From an uncultured Prevotellaceae bacterium (GTDB taxonomy: Bacteria > Bacteroidota > Bacteroidia > Bacteroidales > Muribaculaceae), in the NCBI GenBank assembly GCA_900318345.1, contig ONKD01000001.1, positions 1 through 64,000 of the forward strand: a stretch of 64,000 nucleotides of DNA, read 5' to 3'. The position numbers and the translations under genes are program-made. Shown piece by piece: positions 33,424-42,352 of this stretch. The notes under the pieces are model-generated. The model ran no database searches and had not been told where the DNA came from. It saw nothing but the letters and a program-made list of their open reading frames with translations. Numbering within the stretch: the first letter of the stretch is position 1; the number at the start of each line of letters is the position of its first letter.

Positions 33424-35331
33424 TTAAGCGATTTCGCCGCCGGTGTAGAGCTGGTAGTACTTGCCACGTGCAGCGAGGAGTTCGTCGTGGGTGCCACGCT
33501 CGATGATGCGGCCTCGCTCCAGCACAATAATGCAGTCACTGTTGCGCACGGTGGACAGGCGATGGGCGATGACAAAGGTTGTGCGCCCCTGCATGAGCGA
33601 GTCCATACCCTGCTGCACGAGGCGCTCGGTGCGCGTGTCGATGCTGCTGGTAGCCTCGTCGAGGATGAGCACAGGCGGGTCGGCAACGGCCGCGCGGGCG
33701 ATGGCGAGCAACTGGCGCTCACCCTGACTCAGGTTGCCACCGTCGGCATTGAGAACAGTCTGGTAGCCATTACTCAAGCGGCGGATAAAGCCGTCGGCGT
33801 TGACAAGCTTGGCGGCTTCGATGCAGTCTTGGTCCGAAGCATCGAGCCGGCCATAGCGGATGTTATCCATGACGGTGCCATTGAACAGGTGAGTCTCTTG
33901 CAACACCATGCCCAAACTGTGACGCAAGTCGCGCTTGCGGATGTCGTTCACGCTGATGCCGTCATAGAGGATTTTGCCGTCCTGGATGTCATAGAAGCGG
34001 TTAATGAGGTTGGTAATGGTTGTCTTGCCAACACCTGTACCACCCACAAAGGCAATCTTCTGGTCAGGCATAGCGTCAATGTCAATGTCAAAGAGCACCT
34101 GTTTATCAGCATTGTAGCCAAAGTCCACATTATTAAACTTGACACCACCGTTGACCTGAATATACTTGTAGGTGCCGTCGGTCTGCGGGATTTTCCAGGC
34201 CCAGATGCCCGTGCGCGGTTTGCAGGGAACGAGTTGGCCCGTGCCATCGTGTCCCGCGTTGACCAGGGTGATATTGCCATGGTCGGCTTCGGTGGGTTCG
34301 TCGTTAAGCTTGAATATGCGGTCAGCTCCCACCGAAGCGTTAAGCACACTGTTCACCTGCTGGCTGATGCTGGCGATGGGGCGTGCAAAACTCTTATTAA
34401 GCGTGAGGAAGGCTACCAGTGTACCCAGAGTCATACCACTGTGGCCGCTGATGATGAGTGCTGCGCCAAGGACGCCCATGAGCACATAGCTGAGGTGTCC
34501 CAAGTTGCCGTTGACGGGCATGACGATGTTGCCGATGCGGTTAGCGTCATAGGTGTTGCTACGCAGTTCCTCGTTGATGGTCTCAAACTGCTCGATGGCC
34601 TTGTCCTCATGACAAAAGACCTTGATGACTTTTTGACCCGTCATCATCTCCTCGATGAAGCCGTTGACCTCGGCAAGCTTTTGCTGCTGCACGCGGAAAT
34701 GCTTGCGAGAGCGTTTGCCCAGATAGGTCGTGGACCATGCCATCAAGAGCGCCATCACGATGGATAGGATGGTCATGGGCACACTCATCACAATCATGCT
34801 GGCAAAAGTTATTCCCAGGGTGATGAGTGAGTTAAAGGCTTGAGGCAAGCTGTGGCTGATCATCTGGCGCAGAGTGTCTACATCGTTGGTGTAAGTTGAC
34901 ATCACATCGCCATGGGCGTGTGAGTCGAAGTACTTGATGGGCAGCGATTCCATGTGGTCAAACGTGCCCGTACGCAACTTGAGCATCGTGCCTTGACTCA
35001 CGTTGATCATCAATCGGCTGTGTAAATAAGAACACAGCGCACCGAAGACGAGCACAATGCCAAGCTGGAGCAGCGTGTGTGCCAGCGGGCCATAGTCGGG
35101 ATGGGCTTGTCCCATGAGCGGGGCGATGTAGTCGTCGATGAGGGTGCGGGTGAATAGGGTAGAGGCTAGGGTAGTGCAGGCTGTCACAATGATACACAGC
35201 GCCACGCCCAGGAACGAGAACTTGTAGTTCTTCATCACAATGTTGAAAAGCCTCAGCAAGGTGCTGCGCTTGTTCACCCCCGTGGTATCGACCACGGTGT
35301 TGCGGTTGTGGGATCCTCCTGGCATTCTCAT
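33424..35331 (-). CDS. ABC exporter half-transporter with consensus catalytic residues
   Basis: This 635-residue protein has a six-helix exporter membrane domain (about 25-330) and an ATPase domain (about 395-630). Walker A is GGTGVGKTT, Walker B VLILDEATSSID with the catalytic Glu, and the H-loop IAHRLST. The signature motif is LSQGERQ instead of LSGGQ, and a 35-residue insertion with GIWAWKIPQTDGTYKY precedes the first strand of the ATPase domain. It overlaps the other exporter gene by four bases (ATGA). The two probably form a heterodimer like TM287/288 or BmrCD, in which this subunit supplies the competent Walker B and the weakened signature. The substrate (drug, lipid or peptide) is unknown. 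Confidence 0.93.
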   Translation of the reverse strand: MRMPGGSHNRNTVVDTTGVNKRSTLLRLFNIVMKNYKFSFLGVALCIIVTACTTLASTLFTRTLIDDYIAPLMGQAHPDYGPLAHTLLQLGIVLVFGALCSYLHSRLMINVSQGTMLKLRTGTFDHMESLPIKYFDSHAHGDVMSTYTNDVDTLRQMISHSLPQAFNSLITLGITFASMIVMSVPMTILSIVMALLMAWSTTYLGKRSRKHFRVQQQKLAEVNGFIEEMMTGQKVIKVFCHEDKAIEQFETINEELRSNTYDANRIGNIVMPVNGNLGHLSYVLMGVLGAALIISGHSGMTLGTLVAFLTLNKSFARPIASISQQVNSVLNASVGADRIFKLNDEPTEADHGNITLVNAGHDGTGQLVPCKPRTGIWAWKIPQTDGTYKYIQVNGGVKFNNVDFGYNADKQVLFDIDIDAMPDQKIAFVGGTGVGKTTITNLINRFYDIQDGKILYDGISVNDIRKRDLRHSLGMVLQETHLFNGTVMDNIRYGRLDASDQDCIEAAKLVNADGFIRRLSNGYQTVLNADGGNLSQGERQLLAIARAAVADPPVLILDEATSSIDTRTERLVQQGMDSLMQGRTTFVIAHRLSTVRNSDCIIVLERGRIIERGTHDELLAARGKYYQLYTGGEIA

Positions 35332-37094
35332 GATTGAGCCTCCTTTCTGTCGTTTTGGGGTTTGTCAAAATCGCCACCGGCTTCTTCCTGGATAGCACAG
35401 ATTTCCTGATAGATCGTGCACGATTTGAGCAGATTCTCGTGAGAGTCAAAGCCCACGGTTTTGCCATTATCGAGCACGAGGATGCGGTCACAGTCCTTGA
35501 TGCTGCTGATGCGCTGGGCGATGATGAGTTTTGTCATATCGGGCAAATTCTCTCGCAAGGCAGCGCGGATGCGTGCGTCGGTGGTGTTGTCACAGGCACT
35601 AGTGCTGTCGTCCAGCACCATCACCTTGGGTTTTTTCAACAGTGCCCGGGCGATGCACAGGCGCTGTTTCTGTCCTCCCGAGACGTTGGCTCCTCCTTGC
35701 TCGATGCGGGTCTCGTACCCATCGGGCATCTCGCTTATGAACTCGTCGGCGCATGCTACTCGACAAGCCTCTTGGCACTGCTCGAGGGTGGCATTCTCAT
35801 CGCCCCAGCGCAGGTTGTCGAGGATGGAGCCCGAGAAGAGTACATTTTTCTGCAAGACGACTGCAACGTTATTGCGCAGGGTCTCCAAGTCATAGGTACG
35901 CACGTCCTTTCCACCGACCAAGACACTGCCTTTAGATACGTCATACAGACGGCTGATCAGATTGATGAGTGACGACTTTCCGCTACCGGTACCGCCAATC
36001 ACACCTATCGACTCGCCACTGCTGATGTGCAGGTCGATGTTGTTCAAGGCATATTCGCCACTGCCGCCCTTATAGGCAAAATAGACTTTGTTGAAGTCAA
36101 TGCTGCCATTGGGGATCACGGTGTCGGCGTTCTCAGGGTTATCGATGTCGGGATCCTCATTGATGACTTGGGCCACACGTTGACCACTAGCGAGACTTTG
36201 GGTGATGGTCACAAATATCATGCTCAACATCATCAGTGAGGATAGGATGGTCATCACGTAGGTGAACAACGAGGTTAACTGACCCGTGGTGAGGCTACCG
36301 CCCACAACAAACTGAGCACCAAACCACGAAATGGCAATGATACATCCATAGACCACCATATTCATCACTGGGCCGTTGAGTGCCATAATGCTTTCGGCCT
36401 TGACATTGAGGTCATAGAGGCGCTTGGCGGCTTGCCAGAATTTGCTTTTCTCGTATTCCTCTCTAACAAAGGCCTTGACAACCCTGATACCGGACACATT
36501 CTCTTGAACGACAGCATTGAGCACGTCATACTGCTTGAACACCAGTGCAAACATCTTGGAAACCTTAGTGATGATGACGGCCAGAATGACGCCCAGCACA
36601 ACGCTGGCAATGATGAAAATCAGGCTGAGCTGAGGGCTGATGACAAAACACATCACAATGCTAGACAGCAAGTTAAACGGTGCGCGCACTGATGTGCGGA
36701 TAATCTGCTGATAGGCATTTTGCAGATTGGTCACGTCGGTGGTCATGCGGGTGACCAAGCCAGAAGTGCTGTACTTGTCAATGTCGCTGAAAGCGAACCG
36801 CTGGATGTTTTTGTACATGGCATCGCGCAGGTTGCAGGCAAATCCCGATGAGGCAAATGAGGCATATTTTCCCGCCATGATGGCGGCAATCATGCTCAGG
36901 AATGCCATGACAAGCATGATGGCGCCATACTTATACACACTGGGCATGTGACCTGCACTGATGCCATAGTCAATGAGCTTGGCGGTCACAAAAGGGATGA
37001 GAACGTCAAGCACGACTTCAAGCATGATGAAAACGGGCGTCAACAGTGATGCCGTCTTGTATTGCTTGACTTGTTTGAGCAGGGTTTTTAGCAT
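35328..37094 (-). CDS. ABC exporter half-transporter with degenerate catalytic residues
   Basis: This 588-residue protein has a six-helix membrane domain (about 15-310) and an ATPase domain (about 340-575). Walker A GGTGSGKSS and signature VSGGQKQRL are normal. Walker B reads VMVLDDSTSACD, with Asp where the catalytic Glu is expected, and the H-loop reads IAQRISS, with Gln for His. These are the substitutions known from degenerate sites of heterodimeric exporters. It is translated first and coupled to the partner gene by a four-base overlap. Upstream lies a structured AT-rich site (37163-37224) and a -7 box (TAACTTTG, minus strand, 37128-37135). Confidence 0.93.
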   Translation of the reverse strand: MLKTLLKQVKQYKTASLLTPVFIMLEVVLDVLIPFVTAKLIDYGISAGHMPSVYKYGAIMLVMAFLSMIAAIMAGKYASFASSGFACNLRDAMYKNIQRFAFSDIDKYSTSGLVTRMTTDVTNLQNAYQQIIRTSVRAPFNLLSSIVMCFVISPQLSLIFIIASVVLGVILAVIITKVSKMFALVFKQYDVLNAVVQENVSGIRVVKAFVREEYEKSKFWQAAKRLYDLNVKAESIMALNGPVMNMVVYGCIIAISWFGAQFVVGGSLTTGQLTSLFTYVMTILSSLMMLSMIFVTITQSLASGQRVAQVINEDPDIDNPENADTVIPNGSIDFNKVYFAYKGGSGEYALNNIDLHISSGESIGVIGGTGSGKSSLINLISRLYDVSKGSVLVGGKDVRTYDLETLRNNVAVVLQKNVLFSGSILDNLRWGDENATLEQCQEACRVACADEFISEMPDGYETRIEQGGANVSGGQKQRLCIARALLKKPKVMVLDDSTSACDNTTDARIRAALRENLPDMTKLIIAQRISSIKDCDRILVLDNGKTVGFDSHENLLKSCTIYQEICAIQEEAGGDFDKPQNDRKEAQS

Positions 37095-37162
37095 AATATA
37101 TTTGAATTTTGATATTTTTCTAATCTACAAAGTTACAAAAACTTCTCATTATATAATATAGT

Positions 37163-37224
37163 GTCAATCGACAAAAATTTTAGTCAATCGCGAAAATTGC
37201 CGTGATTGATAGTGATTTTTGTCG
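37163..37224. promoter_or_regulatory. hairpin with direct repeat upstream of the ABC exporter
   Basis: CGACAAAAAT (37169-37178) pairs with ATTTTTGTCG (37215-37224). Inside, 37184-37192 pairs with 37201-37209 over nine bases with one wobble, separated by a symmetric five-by-five internal loop. GTCAATCG occurs twice as a direct repeat (37163-37170 and 37183-37190), spaced 20 bases start to start. The site lies 28-96 bases upstream of the exporter's -7 box and could be an operator or a leader structure of an opposing transcript. Confidence 0.4.
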
Positions 37225-37767
37225 GAATTAAATAAGTAAATAATTACTTTATTATTAAGCTTTTAGTTGTATAATATTGATGGTAATATTTGTCAGTTTT
37301 GCATTGGATTATCTATCGTTGATTATTAATTTCATTAACTTAACTAGTTAGTATGTAGCTATTATTAAATAATTAGTTTAGATGTATTGTCATATAAATC
37401 TATAAATAAGTTGTTTAATATTGAAAATATACTTGATTACAATTTAATTTTGAGTCTATTTCAGCTAGAATAGAAATTGAGAAAGACTTAGGATCTTGTT
37501 ATACACATGTTTATGATGAAATTGATTTAATGATTAATTTTCCGGCTAGTTAACTGCTTGAGATTTTAAAATTTGAAATTGATTCAATCAGAAGGACGAA
37601 AGAACACATCCATGAAGGCCCTCAGCTTGGTTTGAATTTTATAAAGTCAAGCACATAACTCAGAAGTATTACTAAGTAACTCTAATGGAATTCTATAGTT
37701 GGTCAATCTGCTGAGGAAATAATATCCAGCATCAGCAGCTGGGAGAAAATAAAAAGTCGATTGAAAC

Positions 37768-37792
37768 GAGACGCAATATTTTGCGTCTCTAC
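37768..37792. repeat. palindromic repeat GAGACGCAA-N4-TTGCGTCTC, copy 2
   Basis: Perfect nine-base arms at 37768-37776 and 37781-37789 with loop TATT, followed by TAC. The sequence TTGCGTCTCTAC is identical to that of the copy at 49563-49587. It lies in the AT-rich island and has no T run. Confidence 0.85.
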
Positions 37793-38035
37793 AGAATTCA
37801 TCGGATATCATTAACTATTAATTGTACTAATGATGGAATATAAGATTATTCTTTAGAAAAAGATAAATATTGATATTATGTAAAATAAACTATCGCTATT
37901 TTTGATTTCTGATATCCCCCATCATAATTGAGGAAAATCAAGGAAGTAGAATGAGAAAGCAAACCAATCGGAGTTAAATCATGGGAATTGAAATAAGAAA
38001 GCAACAATGTAATCGCGATGAGCAATAACTGCATT

Positions 38036-40120
38036 CTATTTCTTTTTACGCTTTTGAGATGCTGACTTATAAAGGGCTTTACGCAATCGTTTAGCAATCT
38101 CGGCTTCATCATCAGCAAGATCATCCAGGCCAATTTTCTCATAAATTGCTTGAAGTTTCTCGTGAGGATCGGGTGATTTTTTGTTGGCTTTAGCGGCACG
38201 TTTGTAGCATTTGATTGCTTCAGGCACGTCACGTTGTTGCTCCATTAACTCGCCAAGAATCATGTGTGCTTCAAAGCAATTCTTATCAATTTTTAGCGCG
38301 TTGTTAAGTTGTTGCTCAGCAGCATCAGGTTGATCGAGTGTCATCATCAGGCGCGCTTTGCCCAGCATGGCAGGAACGCAGTCAGGCATGATGCGTAACG
38401 CTTTATTGTAATTGGCTAAAGCAGAACGAATTGCGATATCATCGTGTCTCATCCCATAGGCTTCACTCCCCTCGCCCACTACCCCATCCATGGCAAGAGC
38501 CTGATCGCCCATTGATGTATATTCCAATGCCAATTCACGTAACATTTTTTGCTGACTGTCAATCACTTCCTGCAAGCGTTCAATGGTGCGAAGTTGTCTT
38601 TTAAATTTATTTAACTTTTTGACTATCAGACGTTTGACTGCATCATTTTGGATATTGTCCTTGATTTTCATGGCCTCGGTGAAGCAGCGCACACACTCAT
38701 CGAACTCATTGTGGTCAAAGGCATGTACTGCTCGGCGGTATAACATGTTGGCCCGTTCCTGCTCCATCGCATCATTGATGATTTGACGGTTGTTGAATTG
38801 TCGGCTAAAATCCACAACGGCCATGTTGACAATAATATCGCGTTCACTGAGTGGCTTAAGCAGTGTGATGCCCTCCAGTGAGGTGCAACGCGAGAGCGCA
38901 ACATAAGTTTGTCCCCCCGTGAAAGCACCGCCGGCAAAATCTATCACCACGTGGTTGAACGTGAGGCCCTGACTCTTGTGAACCGTGAGCGCCCAAGCCG
39001 GTTTAATGGGAATCTGCTTGAAGGAGCCAAGGACTTTCTCCTCCACTTTTTTCTCCTTCTCATTATAAGTATACTGCATGTTTTCCCAGATTTCAGGCAT
39101 CACTTCCATCTCATCGCCGTTCTCTAATGCCACAAACACTTGTTCGCTTGATAGCCGGGTCACCTTACCTATCGTGCCGTTGCACCAGCGCCCCTCCTTA
39201 TCGTTGCGGATGAAAATGACCTGTGCGCCCTCCTTGAGGACCAATAGGCGCGCAGTGGGAAGGCTGTTCTCGGGGAAATCGCCCTCGGTCTTACCTTCAA
39301 AAACATGCTCAGGCGTCTTCAACGCCTGCATGTGCTCATCGTTGATGCTATCAACGGTGTCGCGACGAGTGGCGAGCGTGACAGCCAGCTCGTTGCCGCC
39401 CACCTCCTGGTAGTTGGGGTTGCACCGCCTGTTCAGCTGGGTGATGTCGGCAGTTGTTGCCCGATTAACGCGAACGCGGTCAAGCAACGAGATGAAGTCA
39501 TTGTCACTCTGGCGGTAAATCTTGCGTAACTCAATGGCTACTAGATTAATCTGGTCAAAAGCCCGTGCGTTGAAGAAAAAGAAATTCTTGTAGTACCTCC
39601 TGAGGATGTCGCGCATGTCATGAGTGACCACAGGCTCTAATTGGAAAATGTCACCCACTAACAGCAGCTGCTTGCCGCCAAAAGGCTCCCTCATATTGCC
39701 CGAGTAAACCCTTAATACCCTATCGACAAAGTCAATGATATCGGATCGTACCATCGAAATTTCATCGATGATGATAAGTTCTAACTCACGGATGAGTTTC
39801 ACTTTCTCCTTGGTGTAACGCAGCATCTTGCGCAGTCGCGACACATTGCCGATATCGGGATCGTCGGGCAATAGCGGCTTGAAAGGAATCTTGAAAAACG
39901 AGTGCAAAGTTTGCCCGCCAACATTGACGGCAGCAATTCCAGTGGGAGCCAACACCACGGTCTTCTTCTTGGTGTTGGTCCTGATATACCTCAAGAATGT
40001 GCTTTTTCCTGTACCAGCCTTGCCCGTGAGAAAAACCGAGCGGTTGGTCTTTTGGATAATGCCCCAAGCATCCTGGAACTCAGGATTGTCAAGGTCAATA
40101 TGCTGCAGTTCGTTGGCCAC
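38036..40120 (-). CDS. Pif1-like helicase with C-terminal TPR region
   Basis: Residues 1-430 form an SF1B helicase core: Walker A GKAGTGKST (33-41), LAPTGIAAVNVGGQTLHSFF, Walker B LIIIDEISMVRSD, VGDIFQLEPV, and the C-terminal motif ALTVHKSQGLTF with YVALSRCTSLEG. Residues about 460-680 are helical repeats of the TPR type (AVHAFDHNEFDECVRCFTEA, ALANYNKALRIMPD, AHMILGELMEQQRD), ending in a lysine-rich tail. Helicases of this group unwind DNA 5' to 3' and resolve G-quadruplexes or stalled forks. The TPR part probably mediates protein contacts. It is downstream of lepA on the same strand; a short hairpin (40139-40157) lies between them. Confidence 0.92.
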   Translation of the reverse strand: MANELQHIDLDNPEFQDAWGIIQKTNRSVFLTGKAGTGKSTFLRYIRTNTKKKTVVLAPTGIAAVNVGGQTLHSFFKIPFKPLLPDDPDIGNVSRLRKMLRYTKEKVKLIRELELIIIDEISMVRSDIIDFVDRVLRVYSGNMREPFGGKQLLLVGDIFQLEPVVTHDMRDILRRYYKNFFFFNARAFDQINLVAIELRKIYRQSDNDFISLLDRVRVNRATTADITQLNRRCNPNYQEVGGNELAVTLATRRDTVDSINDEHMQALKTPEHVFEGKTEGDFPENSLPTARLLVLKEGAQVIFIRNDKEGRWCNGTIGKVTRLSSEQVFVALENGDEMEVMPEIWENMQYTYNEKEKKVEEKVLGSFKQIPIKPAWALTVHKSQGLTFNHVVIDFAGGAFTGGQTYVALSRCTSLEGITLLKPLSERDIIVNMAVVDFSRQFNNRQIINDAMEQERANMLYRRAVHAFDHNEFDECVRCFTEAMKIKDNIQNDAVKRLIVKKLNKFKRQLRTIERLQEVIDSQQKMLRELALEYTSMGDQALAMDGVVGEGSEAYGMRHDDIAIRSALANYNKALRIMPDCVPAMLGKARLMMTLDQPDAAEQQLNNALKIDKNCFEAHMILGELMEQQRDVPEAIKCYKRAAKANKKSPDPHEKLQAIYEKIGLDDLADDEAEIAKRLRKALYKSASQKRKKK

Positions 40121-40138
40121 TTTCCCTTCTCAACAATG

Positions 40139-40157
40139 GGCAAGTTAACAACTTGCC
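40139..40157. repeat. short palindrome between lepA and the helicase gene
   Basis: GGCAAGTT (40139-40146) and AACTTGCC (40150-40157) pair perfectly around AAC. There is no T run, so it is not a standard terminator. The three-base loop and compact arms resemble the other small palindromes of the window. Confidence 0.5.
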
Positions 40158-40167
40158 ATACATGACA

Positions 40168-41955
40168 TTAGTCGAGTTTCAACACTGCCAGGAAAGCCTT
40201 TTGCGGCACTTGCACAGTGCCGATCTGTTTCATGCGCTTTTTACCCGCCTTTTGTTTCTCGAGCAGTTTGCGCTTGCGGCTCACGTCACCACCATAACAC
40301 TTGGCAGTCACATCTTTACGTACCTGCTTAACCGTCTCGCGAGCGATGATCTTGGCACCAATGGCTGCCTGGATGGCGATGTCATACTGCTGTCGCGGAA
40401 TCAGCTCCTTGAGTTTCTCGCACATGCGGCGACCCAGCGAAACCGCGTTATCCACGTGGGTCAGTGTACTCAGGGCATCCACTGGTTGGCCGTTGAGCAG
40501 GATATCGAGTTTGATGAGCTTTGAGTCACGGTAGCCGTTGATGAAATAATCAAACGAGGCATAGCCCTTGCTGATGCTCTTGAGCTTGTCGTAGAAGTCG
40601 ATCACTATCTCACCCAGCGGGATGTCAAAAGTGAGCTCCATGCGGTTGCCCGAGATGTACTCCTGCTTGGCCAACTCGCCGCGCTTGGACAGGCACAGTG
40701 TAATGATCGGGCCCATGAACTCGCTCTGGGTGATAATCGAGGCGCGGATGTAGGGCTCCTCAATCTTCTCGATGACGGCAATGTCGGGCAAACCGGCCGG
40801 GTTATGCACCTCGGTCATGTTGCCTTTCTTGTCATATACCTTATAAGATACGTTGGGCACCGTGGTGATGACCTCCATATTGAACTCACGGCTAAGGCGT
40901 TCTTGCACGATCTCCATGTGAAGCAGGCCCAGGAAGCCGCAGCGGAAACCGAAGCCTAGTGCTACCGACGACTCGGGCGTGAACGTCAATGCGGCATCGT
41001 TGAGCTGCAGTTTCTCCAGCGAGGCGCGCAGGTTCTCAAAATCCTCAGGGTCGATGGGATATACACCAGCAAACACCATCGGTTTTACCTCCTGGAAGCC
41101 CTCGATGGCGCTCTCACACGGTTGCTGCACATGGGTAATGGTGTCACCCACCCTCACCTCGACAGAGTTCTTAATGCCTGAAATGATATACCCCACATTA
41201 CCCGTATTGAGTCGGTCACATGGCTGCTGCTGCAGCTTGAGCACACCCAACTCATCCACATTGTACTCTTTGCCTGTGTTAACGAACTTCACGAAGTCGC
41301 CCTTGGCGATCGAGCCGTTCAATATCTTGAAATAGACGATAATGCCACGGAACGAGTTGAATACCGAGTCAAAAATCAATGCTTGAAGCGGGGCATCAGG
41401 ATTGCCCTCAGGTGCAGGGATGCGGTCCACGATGGCATCGAGGATAGCTGGCACTCCCACGCCCGTACGGGCGCTACAACGAATGATGTCGCTCGGGTCA
41501 CAACCCAGCAACTCCACAATCTCGTCCTCCACCTCATCGGGGTGAGCGCTATCCATATCAATCTTGTTGATGACAGGGATGATTTCTAGGCCGTTATCAA
41601 TGGCCATGTAGAGGTTTGAGATGGTTTGTGCCTGAACACCCTGGGTGGCATCTACCACAAGCAGCGCGCCCTCGCATGCCGCAATCGAGCGCGACACCTC
41701 GTAGGAGAAGTCCACGTGACCCGGAGTGTCAATCAGGTTAAGCGTGTATTTGGTACCATCCTTCTGGTAATCCATCTGGATGGCGTGACTCTTGATGGTG
41801 ATACCACGCTCACGTTCCAGATCCATGTCATCCAGAACTTGAGCCTGCATATCCTTGCCAGCCACAGTGTTAGTGACTTCCAACAAGCGGTCAGCGAGTG
41901 TGCTCTTGCCGTGGTCGATGTGTGCCACAATGCAGAAGTTGCGTATTGTCTTCAT
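40168..41955 (-). CDS. lepA: elongation factor 4 (LepA)
   Basis: This 595-residue translational GTPase has the G1 motif [10 protein letters not shown]2 RGITI, G3 DTPGHVDF, G4 NKID and G5 SARTG. It continues with domains II, III and V and the LepA-specific C-terminal domain ending around [22 protein letters not shown]. It remodels or back-translocates stalled ribosomes and affects initiation. The length is normal and there is no domain IV, as expected. It has a consensus promoter upstream. Confidence 0.98.
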   Translation of the reverse strand: MKTIRNFCIVAHIDHGKSTLADRLLEVTNTVAGKDMQAQVLDDMDLERERGITIKSHAIQMDYQKDGTKYTLNLIDTPGHVDFSYEVSRSIAACEGALLVVDATQGVQAQTISNLYMAIDNGLEIIPVINKIDMDSAHPDEVEDEIVELLGCDPSDIIRCSARTGVGVPAILDAIVDRIPAPEGNPDAPLQALIFDSVFNSFRGIIVYFKILNGSIAKGDFVKFVNTGKEYNVDELGVLKLQQQPCDRLNTGNVGYIISGIKNSVEVRVGDTITHVQQPCESAIEGFQEVKPMVFAGVYPIDPEDFENLRASLEKLQLNDAALTFTPESSVALGFGFRCGFLGLLHMEIVQERLSREFNMEVITTVPNVSYKVYDKKGNMTEVHNPAGLPDIAVIEKIEEPYIRASIITQSEFMGPIITLCLSKRGELAKQEYISGNRMELTFDIPLGEIVIDFYDKLKSISKGYASFDYFINGYRDSKLIKLDILLNGQPVDALSTLTHVDNAVSLGRRMCEKLKELIPRQQYDIAIQAAIGAKIIARETVKQVRKDVTAKCYGGDVSRKRKLLEKQKAGKKRMKQIGTVQVPQKAFLAVLKLD

Positions 41956-41980
41956 TTTGTTGTCGTAATTTTACAAACTG

Positions 41981-42010
41981 CAAAATTAATGAAAAACCAT
42001 CAAACGACAA
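41981..42010 (-). promoter_or_regulatory. promoter of lepA
   Basis: On the minus strand TTG (42008-42010), 19 bases, then TAATTTTG (41981-41988), with the start codon 26 bases beyond the -7 box. Confidence 0.75.
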
Positions 42011-42119
42011 AATGGCACTTGAATTATGTGACATGTATGATTGTATTTTAGGTCAAAATGCAAAACGGTGGTTGAATTATATGATCTTGCAAGGTATTGA
42101 TTTTCAATTACAGGGTGGT

Positions 42120-42141
42120 GCGGGTCGGCAACCCGCAATAC
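42120..42141. repeat. palindromic repeat GCGGGT-N-ACCCGC with AATAC tail, copy 1
   Basis: GCGGGT at 42120-42125 faces ACCCGC at 42131-42136, and the next five bases are AATAC. The copy at 49050-49071 matches it except at two central positions. The preceding GGTG is also shared. Confidence 0.8.
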
Positions 42142-42176
42142 AAGGACAACACTGCCATGGGGGTGAGGATTCATGA

Positions 42177-42253
42177 AGGCACAAGGTTTTGTGTCTCTAC
42201 TCGCTAGGAGTTACCAAGATACTACTCGGAGGCGCAAGACTTTTCGTTTCTAC
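42177..42253. repeat. two decayed copies of the GAGACGCAA palindrome
   Basis: At 42177-42200 and 42229-42253 two segments keep the order purine-rich arm, CACAAG or CGCAAG, TTTT, and the tail TCTCTAC or TTTCTAC, but both arms have lost pairing positions. They lie 52 bases apart, just upstream of the transglutaminase-like gene. They account for the apparent reading frame extending upstream of that gene. Confidence 0.55.
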
Positions 42254-42286
42254 AGGCGGGAGAAGGGTGATATTTTAGATCACTTT

Positions 42287-42316
42287 TTGCGTTTTTGGGA
42301 GTTTTTTGTATTTTTG
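42287..42316 (+). promoter_or_regulatory. promoter of the transglutaminase-like gene
   Basis: TTG (42287-42289), 19 bases, then TATTTTTG (42309-42316). The ATG at 42353 is 37 bases downstream. Confidence 0.78.
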
Positions 42317-42352
42317 TGGGCAGTAAAACCAACAAATACTCACATTATTAAA

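Larger units (their letters stand above)
37095..38035. other. AT-rich intergenic island of 940 bases without an intact gene
   Basis: The composition is clearly more AT-rich than either flank. There is no intact gene. The plus strand keeps a 38-codon open stretch at 37437-37553 with protein-like composition (RIEIEKDLGS, THVYDEIDLM), and other short open stretches broken by stops, which suggests decayed coding sequence. It also holds the structured site at 37163-37224 and a palindromic repeat at 37768-37792. Confidence 0.55.

Noticed and set aside
33376-34767. Open frame of 463 codons opposite the ABC exporter gene.
   Set aside because: It runs through the terminator and lies antisense to conserved ATPase motifs. 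Composition and lack of motifs mark it as a shadow.
37876-38232. Open frame of 118 codons at the end of the helicase gene, minus strand.
   Set aside because: Most of it is the helicase C-terminus read in another frame; the remainder is AT-rich noncoding sequence.
42173-42352. Sixty in-frame codons upstream of the transglutaminase-like protein.
   Set aside because: They overlap decayed palindromic repeats and the promoter at 42287-42316, and the ATG at 42353 starts a perfect signal peptide.
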